A DNA stretch of 44,978 bases. Source: Candidatus Polarisedimenticolia bacterium. Lineage in GTDB: Bacteria; Acidobacteriota; Polarisedimenticolia; Gp22-AA2; AA152. Location: assembly GCA_035764505.1 (NCBI GenBank), contig DASTZC010000031.1, positions 1 through 44,978 of the forward strand. Direction: 5' to 3'. The notes beneath the pieces are model-generated. The model saw only the letters and a program-made list of their open reading frames with translations, was not told the DNA's origin and searched no databases. The translations under genes and the position numbers were made by a program. Of the stretch, positions 32,628 through 40,859 are shown one piece after another (positions within the stretch are counted from its first letter, which is position 1; each line of letters begins with the position of its first letter).

Positions 32628-33363
32628 CGCCAAGCTGACCTCGGAAGAGATCAAGGCGATCCTCGAGGCGCTCATCTACGTCTCGGAGGAGCCGGTCAAG
32701 CAGGAGGAGATCCTTTCCGCATTGCCGCAGGAGCAGCGGGAGGAAATCCTCCAATGCCTCGAGGAGCTTCTCCTGGAATACTCGGGGACTCCCCGTGGGC
32801 TGCGCATCGTGCAGGTCGCCGGCGGCTACCGTATGCAGACGAGGCCGGAGCACGATGCCTGGATTCGCAACCTGTATCGGCAGCGCAACAAGGTCCGGCT
32901 GTCGCGAGCGGCGCTGGAGACCCTCGCGATCATCGCCTACCGGCAGCCGGTCACCTCTCCGGAGATCCAGGCGATCCGCGGAGCCAATCCGATGGGCGTG
33001 CTGCAGACGCTGCTGGAGCGCCGGCTCGTCCGGACGCTGGGGCGCAAGAAGGTGGTGGGCAAGCCGATCCTTTACGGGACCACCGATGAGTTCCTCATTC
33101 ATTTCGGCTTGAACGGTCTTGGCGATTTGCCCAGCCTGGAGGATTTCCCCGGATTGTCGGAAAGCGGCCTGGAGACTCCCGAAGGCCCGCTCGCCGCCGC
33201 GGCCGGCTCGCTGGAAGGGCTGTCGGCCTCCGGCCCGGAAGTGCGCGGCGGGCGCTTCATCGAGCTGCGAGACGCCGACGATGAATGGGAGGAGGATCGT
33301 CCCGTGGGCGCGCCGCCCGCAACGCCTCTGGCCGACGGACCCCGGGACGATGAAGAAGAATGA
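32620..33363 (+). CDS. scpB: Segregation and condensation protein B
   Basis: The 247-residue protein is the KITE subunit of SMC-ScpAB. Two winged-helix domains are visible: LEALIYVSEEPVKQEEI (about 14-30) and LSRAALETLAIIAYRQPVT (about 94-112), followed by IRGANPMGVLQTLLERRLV and YGTTDEFLIHFGL. The acidic tail after residue 165 is probably disordered. It overlaps scpA by 8 and rluB by 14 bases. Confidence 0.96.
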   Translation: MPDAKLTSEEIKAILEALIYVSEEPVKQEEILSALPQEQREEILQCLEELLLEYSGTPRGLRIVQVAGGYRMQTRPEHDAWIRNLYRQRNKVRLSRAALETLAIIAYRQPVTSPEIQAIRGANPMGVLQTLLERRLVRTLGRKKVVGKPILYGTTDEFLIHFGLNGLGDLPSLEDFPGLSESGLETPEGPLAAAAGSLEGLSASGPEVRGGRFIELRDADDEWEEDRPVGAPPATPLADGPRDDEEE

Positions 33364-34096
33364 GGCCGGCGAGAGCCCGGCGGGCGAGCGGCTCCAGAAG
33401 CTCATCGCTCAGGCCGGATTGGCCTCGCGACGGGAAGCGGAAGGCTGGATCCTCCAGGGACGGGTCTCGGTCAATGGAAGGCGCGTCACCGAGCTGGGAA
33501 CGCGTGCCCTCCTGGGACGCGACACGGTCCGCGTGGACGGCCGGAAGCTCCCTCACTCCGAGCGTCCTACCGCAATCCTGATCAACAAGCCCAAAGGCTA
33601 TCTTTCCACCTGCTCCGATCCCGAGAAGCGTCCCACCGTGCTGGACCTGATCCCGCAAGTCCGCCAGCGCCTCTACCCGGTGGGGAGACTCGACTTCAAC
33701 TCCGAAGGTCTCCTGATCCTGACGAACGATGGCGAGCTGGCGCTGGCGGTGACCCATCCCCGGAACCAGTGCGCCAAGGTCTACCGGGTGAAGGTGCGGG
33801 GCGTCCCTCCGGACGAGGCGCTTGGCCGCCTGCGCCGGGGCATCCCGCTCGAGGGAAGGAAAACCTCCCCCGCGGCGGTGACCAAGGTCCGCACCGAGAA
33901 GAACGCCTGGATCGAAGTCACCCTGCGGGAAGGGCGCAAGAACGAGATCCGGCGGATGTTCAAGCAGATCGGCCATCCGGTTCTCAAGCTCAAGCGCATC
34001 TCGATCGGAGGGATCGGCGACCGCGGGCTGGCCCCCGGAAGCTGGCGGCATCTCACCCAGGAGGAGATACGCTCCCTGAAAAGCGGCGCGCGATGA
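33350..34096 (+). CDS. rluB: Pseudouridine synthase, RluB/RsuA family
   Basis: The 248-residue enzyme modifies rRNA. It has an N-terminal S4 RNA-binding domain (about 13-60: RLQKLIAQAGLASRREAEGW) and the RsuA-type catalytic domain with GRLDFNSEGLLILTNDGEL, where the aspartate in GRLD is the nucleophile, then EIRRMFKQIGHPVLKLKRISIG. Position after scpB is the standard place of rluB, which makes the 23S U2605-type site the likely target (family knowledge). It ends in ATGA overlap with the aminotransferase. Confidence 0.95.
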   Translation: MKKNEAGESPAGERLQKLIAQAGLASRREAEGWILQGRVSVNGRRVTELGTRALLGRDTVRVDGRKLPHSERPTAILINKPKGYLSTCSDPEKRPTVLDLIPQVRQRLYPVGRLDFNSEGLLILTNDGELALAVTHPRNQCAKVYRVKVRGVPPDEALGRLRRGIPLEGRKTSPAAVTKVRTEKNAWIEVTLREGRKNEIRRMFKQIGHPVLKLKRISIGGIGDRGLAPGSWRHLTQEEIRSLKSGAR

Positions 34097-35202
34097 GTCC
34101 CCGAATTCCGCAGCACCTCTCGAACCTCATGCCGTATGTCCCGGGGCAGTCGGAGGAGTCTGCCGCGCGCGGGGACGGTACCGAGGCGCCTTTGAAGCTG
34201 GCATCCAACGAGAACCCGCTGGGCCCCTCCCCGCGCGCCCTCGAAGCAGTGCGTCTGGAGCTGGAGCGCTCCCACCGCTATCCGGAAGGGACCGGCAGGC
34301 AGCTCAGAGAAGAGCTCGCCCGCCGGCTTGGGGTCGCCGCGAACCAGATCATCCTGGGGAATGGATCCACGGAGCTGGTGGAGCTGTTGGTGCGAACCTT
34401 CCAGGGGAGCGGGGGAAGCAGCGTGGTCCCCGCGGGGACCTTCATCATGTACCGCATCGCGGTGCTCGCGGCTCGCGGGCGCCTGGTTGAGGTCCCGCTG
34501 CGCGAGCAGCGGATCGATCCGGCCGCCGTGGCGGCGGCCTGCGACCCCCGGACGCCTCTGGTCTTTCTGGCGAACCCGAACAATCCGACGGGCAACTACT
34601 TCACAACCCCCGAGCTCCAGGACTACTTCCGGCACCTGCCGGGGGGTGTCATCACCGTGCTCGACGAAGCCTACCGCGAGTACCTGCAGCGTCCTGATTA
34701 TCCCTCCGGCCTCGACGCGCTTCGCGAAGGAAGGACGGTCGTGGTGCTGCGGACCTTCTCCAAAGCGCATGGGCTTGCGGGGCTGCGCATCGGCTACGGC
34801 ATCGGCCCGGCCGATCTCATCGCGACGATGGAAAAGGTCCGATCTCCTTTCAACACGAGCCGTGTCGCGCAAGCCGCTGCGCTGGCCGCGCTGGATGACT
34901 CTGCCCATCTCGCGGCCACTGTCGAGACCAACCGCATCGGGTTGGAGCACGTGGCGGCCGAGCTGTCGAAACGGGGCGTCCCCTTCACCCCCAGCGTGGC
35001 CAACTTCCACCTGGTGCATTTCCAAAGGGACGCCGAGGATGTCCACCGCGACCTCCTGGCCGAAGGGGTCATCGCCCGGCCGATGGGGGCCTACGGATTC
35101 CCGCGCTCGCTCCGTATCACGGTAGGCACGCCCCCACAGAACGACAGGCTGCTTCTATCCCTCGACCGCGTGCTGGCCAAGGGGCCGCCGGCGTCTTCCT
35201 AA
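34093..35202 (+). CDS. hisC: Histidinol-phosphate aminotransferase family (HisC-like)
   Basis: The 369-residue PLP enzyme of fold type I has LKLASNENPLGPSPRALEA, the cofactor segment FLANPNNPTGNYF, LDEAYREYL and the Schiff-base lysine Lys224 in TFSKAHGLAGLRIGYGIG, with the substrate arginine region SLRITVGTPPQN near the end. HisC uses histidinol phosphate but many members also act on aromatic amino acids. No other his genes are near, so the exact substrate is not certain. Its ATG overlaps the rluB stop (ATGA). Confidence 0.88.
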   Translation: MSPRIPQHLSNLMPYVPGQSEESAARGDGTEAPLKLASNENPLGPSPRALEAVRLELERSHRYPEGTGRQLREELARRLGVAANQIILGNGSTELVELLVRTFQGSGGSSVVPAGTFIMYRIAVLAARGRLVEVPLREQRIDPAAVAAACDPRTPLVFLANPNNPTGNYFTTPELQDYFRHLPGGVITVLDEAYREYLQRPDYPSGLDALREGRTVVVLRTFSKAHGLAGLRIGYGIGPADLIATMEKVRSPFNTSRVAQAAALAALDDSAHLAATVETNRIGLEHVAAELSKRGVPFTPSVANFHLVHFQRDAEDVHRDLLAEGVIARPMGAYGFPRSLRITVGTPPQNDRLLLSLDRVLAKGPPASS

Positions 35203-35227
35203 TTTCCTGAAAACAGGACTTTTCTGC

Positions 35228-35256
35228 TTGACAAGGTGGGGTTCGGTTCGTATTAT
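35228..35256 (+). promoter_or_regulatory. Strong promoter of rpsA
   Basis: TTGACA (35228-35233) and TATTAT (35251-35256) have an ideal 17-base spacer; this is the best consensus promoter in the window. The predicted start near 35263 leaves a leader of about 180 bases before rpsA. Confidence 0.8.
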
Positions 35257-35335
35257 AGGCTACTCGTTTGCTCTCATGGGTTTGCGGCAACATGGCGATG
35301 GTCCCGCCGCGCGAGGACGCCGTCAGGCCGCGGAC

Positions 35336-35363
35336 GACCGGTGCCCGAAGGGTCCGGTCTTTT
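35336..35363 (+). terminator. Terminator-like hairpin in the rpsA leader
   Basis: GACCGG (35336-35341) pairs with CCGGTC (35354-35359); inside it CCC/GGG closes a GAA loop, and TTTT follows at 35360-35363. It lies about 70 bases after the predicted transcription start and 80 bases before rpsA, so it could attenuate transcription of rpsA. Confidence 0.55.
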
Positions 35364-35443
35364 ATTCGATGGAGTAACACCGGGCACCCCGGGACGGGCA
35401 AGACCTGGGGGCCTTTGAAGCAATGAAGGAGGATTCGAAACGC

Positions 35444-37270
35444 ATGGATTTGCAAAGGGATTTTGACCAGGACGACTTCCCGCCCGCGGGAGCAAGCAGG
35501 CCCACACGACAGGCTCCCCGGCCCAAGCTGGAAGGCACCGAGGCCGCCGGGGCCGAGATGGACCGGGCCGAGTACGAGCAGCTCCTGGGCCTGTACGACG
35601 ACAGCTTCAGGAACCTGGCGGAAGGGGAAGTGGTCAAGGGGAAAGTCCTGCGCATCCTCCCCAACGAAGTCGTGGTCGATGTCGGCTACAAGTCCGAAGG
35701 CCTGATCGACATCGAGGAGTTCACCGACCTCAGCGGCAAGATCCATGTCGAGGTGGGCGACGTGATCGACGTTCTCCTGGAGAAGACGGAGAACCAGGAA
35801 GGCTACGTCGTCCTCTCCAAGGAAAAAGCCGAGAAGATGAAGATCTGGGAGGAGGTCGAGCAGGCCTACAACGAAGGGAAGATCGTCCGCGGCGTCGTCA
35901 AGGAGCGGATCAAGGGGGGCCTCGCGGTCGACATCGGCGTGCGTGCTTTCCTTCCGGGCTCCCTGGTCGACATGCGCCCGGTGAGGAACCTCGACGCCCT
36001 GCGCGGCAAGGAGCTGCGCATGCGGGTCATCAAGGTGAATCGCAAGCGCGGCAATATCGTCCTGTCCCGCAAGGCGGTCCTCGAGGAGGAGAACCAGGAG
36101 AAGAAAAAGAAGACCCTGGCGCTGCTCGAGGAGGGGAAAATCCTCAAGGGCATCGTCAAGAACATCACCGAGTACGGGGCCTTCATCGACCTGGGCGGCA
36201 TCGACGGCCTCCTGCACAAGACCGACATGTCGTGGGGCCGCGTGAACCATCCTTCCGAGCTCTTCGTGGTGGGCGACGAGGTCGAGGTGGTAGTCCTCAA
36301 GTTCGACCCGGAGCGGGAGCGCGTGTCGCTGGGCTACAAGCAGAAGAGCACCGACCCCTGGCAGCGCGTCTCGGAGAAGTACTCCAAGAACTCGCGCGTG
36401 CGTGGCAAGGTGGTGAGCCTCACCGACTACGGCGCCTTCGTCGAACTGGAGGAGGGTGTCGAAGGCCTGATCCATGTCTCGGAAATGTCCTGGACGAAGC
36501 GGATCAAGCACCCCTCCAAGGTCCTGGCGGTGGGGGACACGGTGGAAGCGGTCGTGCTCGACGTCGACCAGGAGGCACGCCGGCTGTCGTTGGGCCTGCG
36601 TCAGACCGAGCCCAATCCCTGGGACGTCATTGCCGACAAGTACCACGTTGGCGACAAGATCACGGGCAAGGTCCGCAACCTCACCGACTTCGGCGCTTTC
36701 GTCGAGGTGGAAGAAGGGATCGACGGCCTGGTGCACATCTCCGATCTCTCATGGACCCGGCGCCTGCGGCATCCTTCCGAGATGCTCAAGAAGGGGGACA
36801 CGGTCGAGGCGGTGATCCTCAAGATCGATTCCGAGAACCAGCGGCTTTCCCTCGGCATCAAGCAGTTGTCGCCGAACATCTGGGACGAGTTCTTCCGCCT
36901 GCGCTCGGTGAACGACGTGGTCACCGGCAAGGTGGTCCGGCTGACCGACTTCGGCGCCTTCCTGGAGATCGAGGATGGGATCGAAGGGCTCATCCACGTC
37001 TCCGAGCTCTCGGAGGAGCGGGTCGAGCAGCCGAAGGACGTCCTCTCGGTCGGTGACGTGGTCAAGGCGAAAATCATCAAGATGGAGCCCGCCGAGCAGA
37101 AGATCGGCCTGTCTCTGAAGGCGGTCGCGCAGGATCTGACCGCCGAAGAGCTGCGCGCGTATCAGGAGCGCTCGGCTCAGGACTCGGGCAGCACACTGGG
37201 AGATGCCCTGCGGAACTCCCAATTCCTGGAGGCGGAGAATTCCGACAACGCCGATGGCGACGACAACTGA
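35444..37270 (+). CDS. rpsA: 30S ribosomal protein S1, six S1 domains
   Basis: The 608-residue protein binds mRNA and the ribosome and helps initiate translation. Six S1 (OB) repeats are visible, each with a form of GKVVRLTDFGAFVEL and GLIHVSELSW; the first begins near residue 62 (GEVVKGKVLRILPNEVVVDV). The acidic start (MDLQRDFDQDDFPPAG) precedes them. I chose the ATG at 35444 because AAGGAGG at 35426-35432 lies upstream of it (11-base spacing, somewhat long); the ATG at 35423 would place that site inside the gene. Followed by an IHF/HU gene, as in E. coli rpsA-ihfB. Confidence 0.95.
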   Translation: MDLQRDFDQDDFPPAGASRPTRQAPRPKLEGTEAAGAEMDRAEYEQLLGLYDDSFRNLAEGEVVKGKVLRILPNEVVVDVGYKSEGLIDIEEFTDLSGKIHVEVGDVIDVLLEKTENQEGYVVLSKEKAEKMKIWEEVEQAYNEGKIVRGVVKERIKGGLAVDIGVRAFLPGSLVDMRPVRNLDALRGKELRMRVIKVNRKRGNIVLSRKAVLEEENQEKKKKTLALLEEGKILKGIVKNITEYGAFIDLGGIDGLLHKTDMSWGRVNHPSELFVVGDEVEVVVLKFDPERERVSLGYKQKSTDPWQRVSEKYSKNSRVRGKVVSLTDYGAFVELEEGVEGLIHVSEMSWTKRIKHPSKVLAVGDTVEAVVLDVDQEARRLSLGLRQTEPNPWDVIADKYHVGDKITGKVRNLTDFGAFVEVEEGIDGLVHISDLSWTRRLRHPSEMLKKGDTVEAVILKIDSENQRLSLGIKQLSPNIWDEFFRLRSVNDVVTGKVVRLTDFGAFLEIEDGIEGLIHVSELSEERVEQPKDVLSVGDVVKAKIIKMEPAEQKIGLSLKAVAQDLTAEELRAYQERSAQDSGSTLGDALRNSQFLEAENSDNADGDDN

Positions 37271-37307
37271 TCGGACGATGAATCGCCGCGAGGAGGGGCC
37301 CCAGGCC

Positions 37308-37601
37308 ATGACCAAGGCGGAGCTTGTCGAGGAGGTAGCCCGCGTCGCCGAGCTCACCAAGAAGCACTCCGAGGTGATCGTGAACACCGTCTTCGACTCG
37401 ATCATCGAGGCCCTGCAGAAGGACGAGAAGATCGAGCTGCGGGGATTCGGAAGCTTCAGGATTCGGCAGCGGCGCTCCCGCCAGGGGAGGAACCCGAAGA
37501 CAGGCGACAAGGTCGACGTCCCGGCGAAGAAGATTCCGTACTTCAAGCCCGGCAAGGAGCTCAAGGAGCTGATCAACTCCGACTCCCAGCCCGAGCCCTG
37601 A
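37308..37601 (+). CDS. HU/IHF-family DNA-binding protein
   Basis: The 97-residue protein carries the HU/IHF signature GFGSFRIRQRRSRQGRNPKTG, with the intercalating proline in NPKTG, and the conserved FKPGKELKE near the end. Position after rpsA matches ihfB (himD) in proteobacteria, so it may be IHF-like. AGGAGGGG lies about 10 bases before the ATG at 37308; an earlier ATG at 37278 would add ten residues that are not family-like. It differs clearly from the HU at 17198. Confidence 0.93.
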   Translation: MTKAELVEEVARVAELTKKHSEVIVNTVFDSIIEALQKDEKIELRGFGSFRIRQRRSRQGRNPKTGDKVDVPAKKIPYFKPGKELKELINSDSQPEP

Positions 37602-37610
37602 TCCGCTCCG

Positions 37611-38144
37611 ATGCGCAACCTGTTCACGCCCTGGCGCTACGCCTATCTCGCCGGCGGCGGGCGCAGCCGGCGCTGTGTGTTCTGCAAGGCGCGTGACTCC
37701 AGGGACGACCGCTCCGAGCTGGTGGTACACCGCGGCCGCTACAACTTCGTCATCCTGAACCGCTATCCCTACAACAGCGGGCATCTGATGATTGCCCCGA
37801 ACGAGCACCTGTCGAGCCTGGCGCGGAGCTCGCCGGCCCAGCTGCGCGAGATGATGATGCTGGCGGCGCGCTGCGAGCGCGCGCTCCGGCGCATCTATCG
37901 CATGGACGGGCTGAACCTGGGGATGAACCTGGGAGAGAGCGCCGGGGCCGGCATCCTGGGTCATTTCCATCTCCATCTCGTGCCGCGGTGGAAAGGGGAC
38001 ACCAACTTCATGACGGTGGTGGGCTCGACGCGCGTCACTCCCGAGCTGCTGCAGGACACCTTCCAGAAAGTCCGCACGCAGCTCCGCCGGCCGCTGAAGC
38101 CCGGCTCGAAGCCGGCTCGGACCCTGCGCCGGAAGGCATCCTAG
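37611..38144 (+). CDS. HIT family hydrolase (diadenosine polyphosphate type)
   Basis: The 177-residue protein has the histidine triad His118-x-His120-x-His122 in LGHFHLHLVPRW, and an N-terminal CVFC (Cys22, Cys25) that probably binds zinc with a later histidine. Family members hydrolyse nucleoside phosphates such as Ap4A or adenosine phosphoramidates. The C-terminus is basic (RRPLKPGSKPARTLRRKAS). It starts 9 bases after the HU/IHF gene and ends 4 bases before miaB, so all are in one operon. Confidence 0.93.
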   Translation: MRNLFTPWRYAYLAGGGRSRRCVFCKARDSRDDRSELVVHRGRYNFVILNRYPYNSGHLMIAPNEHLSSLARSSPAQLREMMMLAARCERALRRIYRMDGLNLGMNLGESAGAGILGHFHLHLVPRWKGDTNFMTVVGSTRVTPELLQDTFQKVRTQLRRPLKPGSKPARTLRRKAS

Positions 38145-38148
38145 GCCG

Positions 38149-39465
38149 ATGCGCTACTTCATCCAGACCTGGGGATGCCAGATGAATTTCCACGATTCCG
38201 AGAAGCTTGCCGGAATCCTCGAGGAGCAGGGCTGCGTGCCGGCCGGCCGACTGCCCGACGCCGACGTGCTGCTACTGAACACCTGCAGCATCCGGGAGAA
38301 GGCGGCGGAGAAGGTCTTCTCGCACCTCGGGGCGCTGCGGCCGCTGCGGGAGCAACGCCCCGATCTCATCATCGGGCTGTGCGGCTGCGTCGCCCAGCAG
38401 GAAGGGGAGCGGCTGTTCCGGCGCAGCGATTTGGTCGATTTCATCCTCGGCCCGCGGGCCATCGAGTCTCTTCCTGCCCTCTTGAGGGAAGCGGCGCAGC
38501 GCCGGCGCCCCCGGCTCGCCGACCTCGCCGTGCGCGACGACAGCATCCGCTTCGACGGCGCGCGAGCACGTCGCGCTGTGGGGCCTCGCGCTTATCTGAC
38601 CATCATGGAAGGATGCAACAAGACCTGCACCTACTGCATCGTGCCGACGACCCGCGGCAGGGAAGTCAGCAAGCCGGTGAGCCAGGTCCTGGAAGAGGCG
38701 GCCGCGCTGGAGCAGGCCGGCTTCGTGGAGATCGAGCTGCTGGGCCAGAACGTCAATGCCTATCGTGACGGCTCCTTTCACCTGGATGGTCTGCTGCGTC
38801 TTCTGCAGCCCCTGGAGGGGATAAAACGTCTGCGCTTCACCACCTCCCACCCGGCCCATCTCAGCACCGCCATCATTCGCGCCATGGCGGAGTGCCCGAG
38901 CGTCTGCCACGCGCTGCACCTGCCGTCCCAATCGGGCTCCGACGCGGTCCTCGAGCGGATGCGCCGCGGCTACACCCGCCGGCGCTACCTCGACCGGATC
39001 GAGACGCTGCGGCGATGGATTCCGGACCTCGGTCTTTCCACCGACATCATCGTCGGCTATCCGGGGGAATCGCGCGCCGAGTTCGAGGAAAGCCTTTCCC
39101 TGCTGCGCGAGGTGGAGTTCGACCAGGTCTACTCTTTTCTCTACTCGCCGCGGCCCGGAACGGACGCCGCCCAGGAGCAGGAGAGCCTGTCGTTCGCGGA
39201 GAAGAACGCTCGCCTGGCGGAGCTGCAGGCGATGCAGCAGGAAATCCAGCTGCGGCGCAACCGGCTTCATGTCGGAAGCGAGGCGGACGTGCTCGTGGAC
39301 GGGGTGTCGCGCATGGGGGGCAAGCTGAAAGGCCGCACCGGGGCGAACCGGGTCGTGAACTTCGAGGGCGAAGAGTCCTGGATCGGCTCCACCGTGCAGG
39401 TCCGGATCACGGCGGCGGGGCCCAACTCCCTGGAAGCACGCCGGATCCGCGTCGCCGGGTCTTGA
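38149..39465 (+). CDS. miaB: tRNA-2-methylthio-N6-dimethylallyladenosine synthase
   Basis: The 438-residue radical-SAM enzyme adds a methylthio group to i6A37 of tRNA. The N-terminal auxiliary cluster cysteines are Cys10 (QTWGCQMN), Cys46 (LNTCSIRE) and Cys80 (GLCGCVAQ). The radical-SAM cluster is Cys156, Cys160 and Cys163 in GCNKTCTYCIVP, followed by TRGREVSK and STDIIVGYPGES. The C-terminal TRAM domain is at about 375-438. QMN after the first Cys favours MiaB over MtaB or RimO. Confidence 0.97.
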   Translation: MRYFIQTWGCQMNFHDSEKLAGILEEQGCVPAGRLPDADVLLLNTCSIREKAAEKVFSHLGALRPLREQRPDLIIGLCGCVAQQEGERLFRRSDLVDFILGPRAIESLPALLREAAQRRRPRLADLAVRDDSIRFDGARARRAVGPRAYLTIMEGCNKTCTYCIVPTTRGREVSKPVSQVLEEAAALEQAGFVEIELLGQNVNAYRDGSFHLDGLLRLLQPLEGIKRLRFTTSHPAHLSTAIIRAMAECPSVCHALHLPSQSGSDAVLERMRRGYTRRRYLDRIETLRRWIPDLGLSTDIIVGYPGESRAEFEESLSLLREVEFDQVYSFLYSPRPGTDAAQEQESLSFAEKNARLAELQAMQQEIQLRRNRLHVGSEADVLVDGVSRMGGKLKGRTGANRVVNFEGEESWIGSTVQVRITAAGPNSLEARRIRVAGS

Positions 39466-39490
39466 CTTGCCCGTAGTTGAAGGTTATAAG
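39462..39490 (+). promoter_or_regulatory. Promoter of the DUF151 gene
   Basis: TTGACT (39462-39467) overlaps the miaB stop codon; TATAAG (39485-39490) follows after 17 bases. The leader is about 18 bases, with AGGAG 5 bases before the GTG at 39515. Confidence 0.6.
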
Positions 39491-39514
39491 TGGGGCGCAA
39501 TTTCAGGAGAGACC

Positions 39515-40000
39515 GTGGAAGTGGAAATGAAGATTAAGGGTCTGATGATCGACCCTATCAGCAACATGCCGATCATCATTCTCCGCGATCCGAAGACGAG
39601 CGCCGTGCTTCCGATTTGGGTCGGCATCTTCGAAGCCAATGCCATCGCCCTCCAGATCGAGAAAATCGCGACCCCCAGGCCCATGACCCATGATCTCCTC
39701 AAGAACATCCTGACCGGCATGCAGGCCTCGGTGGAGAAGATCGTGATCACCGAGCTCAAGGACAACACGTTCTACGCGCTGGTCTACCTGCGGCACGGCG
39801 ACCGACAGTTGTCGATCGACTCGCGGCCCTCGGATGCGATCGCGCTCGCGCTGCGGACCGAGTCTCCCATCTTCGTGGAGAGCGAGGTGATCGAGAAGGC
39901 GAAGAACGCAGAGCTCACCAAGGACGCAGGAGAGTCGGAGCGGATCCGCAAATGGCTGGAGAACCTGGACCCGGAGGAGCTCGGCAAGTACGAGATGTAG
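39515..40000 (+). CDS. Bifunctional nuclease family protein (DUF151)
   Basis: The 161-residue protein matches the DUF151/BFN family (KGLMIDPISNMPIIILRD, LPIWVGIFEANAIALQ, RPMTHDLLKNIL and SRPSDAIALALR). Some members have DNase/RNase activity, but the role in most bacteria is not known. The GTG at 39515 was chosen because AGGAG is 5 bases upstream; ATG at 39527 or a longer upstream frame are alternatives. DUF151 next to miaB is a common neighbour pair. Confidence 0.9.
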   Translation: MEVEMKIKGLMIDPISNMPIIILRDPKTSAVLPIWVGIFEANAIALQIEKIATPRPMTHDLLKNILTGMQASVEKIVITELKDNTFYALVYLRHGDRQLSIDSRPSDAIALALRTESPIFVESEVIEKAKNAELTKDAGESERIRKWLENLDPEELGKYEM

Positions 40001-40019
40001 CCGCAGGCGTTCGCTGCGT

Positions 40020-40044
40020 AAGTTATTGATAAATAACAAGTTAT
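40020..40044. promoter_or_regulatory. Palindrome and direct repeats upstream of parA
   Basis: GTTATT-GATA-AATAAC (40022-40037) is an exact inverted repeat, and AAGTTAT occurs at 40020-40026 and 40038-40044. The stretch is AT-rich in a GC-rich genome. It lies 60-84 bases before parA and may be a ParA or ParB operator. No clear -35/-10 pair is assigned. Confidence 0.45.
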
Positions 40045-40103
40045 AGCTCTCTCGCTCCAATTCCACCAAGCTGCATCCCACAACCCGTAGGCGGATCTCC
40101 TGG

Positions 40104-40859
40104 ATGATTCTGGCCATCGCCAATCAGAAGGGCGGAGTCGGGAAGACCACCACCGCCATCAATCTCGCAGCAGCCCTGGCTCACAAGAAATATAAGACGC
40201 TCCTGATAGATCTCGATCCCCAGGGGAACTGCACTCTCTGTTTCGTCGATCACCAGCAAATCGGCACGACGGTGTACGAGGCCTTGACGGAGCCGGGATT
40301 GAGCCTCAAGGAGGCCATCCATCCGACGCAGACGGCGAACCTCGAGGTAGTTCCATCGCGCATCACGCTCGCGAAATTCGAGAGCAAGATGATTGGGGAG
40401 CTGGACAGTCACTTCCGCATGAAGGATCGGATCGCATCGGTGCAGAAGCAGTATGACTACGTCATCATCGATTGTCCGCCGACGTTGGGGCTGCTGACGG
40501 TGAACGCCCTGGTGGCGGCGAGCCACCTGCTCGTACCGATCCAGTCCTCCTACTTCGCGCTCGAGGGGACAGACGATCTTCTGGAGACGGTGGAGAAGAT
40601 CAAGGCCCGCCCGAACCCGGGGCTGGAGTTCCTCGGCGTGGTCATCACGCTGCACGACAAGCGCACGGTCCTCGGAAGGGATATCAAGAGCCACATCAAG
40701 GAAGTCTTCGGGAACAAAGTGTTCAAGACGATCATCAGCCGCAGCGTGCGGCTCGAGGAAAGTCCCGCTTACAAGGAATCGATCTTCACTTATTCTCCTA
40801 ATTCGACCGGCGCGTTGGAATATTACCGGCTTTCTGAAGAGGTCATCGGACGTGTCTAA
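40104..40859 (+). CDS. parA: Chromosome/plasmid partitioning ATPase ParA (Soj)
   Basis: The 251-residue Walker ATPase has the deviant Walker A KGGVGKTT (9-16, with the signature lysine), LIDLDPQGNCT, VIIDCPPTLGLLTVNAL and SRSVRLEESPAY. It has no N-terminal helix-turn-helix, as in chromosomal and type Ib ParA. It moves ParB-parS complexes. parB overlaps its end by 8 bases. Confidence 0.96.
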   Translation: MILAIANQKGGVGKTTTAINLAAALAHKKYKTLLIDLDPQGNCTLCFVDHQQIGTTVYEALTEPGLSLKEAIHPTQTANLEVVPSRITLAKFESKMIGELDSHFRMKDRIASVQKQYDYVIIDCPPTLGLLTVNALVAASHLLVPIQSSYFALEGTDDLLETVEKIKARPNPGLEFLGVVITLHDKRTVLGRDIKSHIKEVFGNKVFKTIISRSVRLEESPAYKESIFTYSPNSTGALEYYRLSEEVIGRV

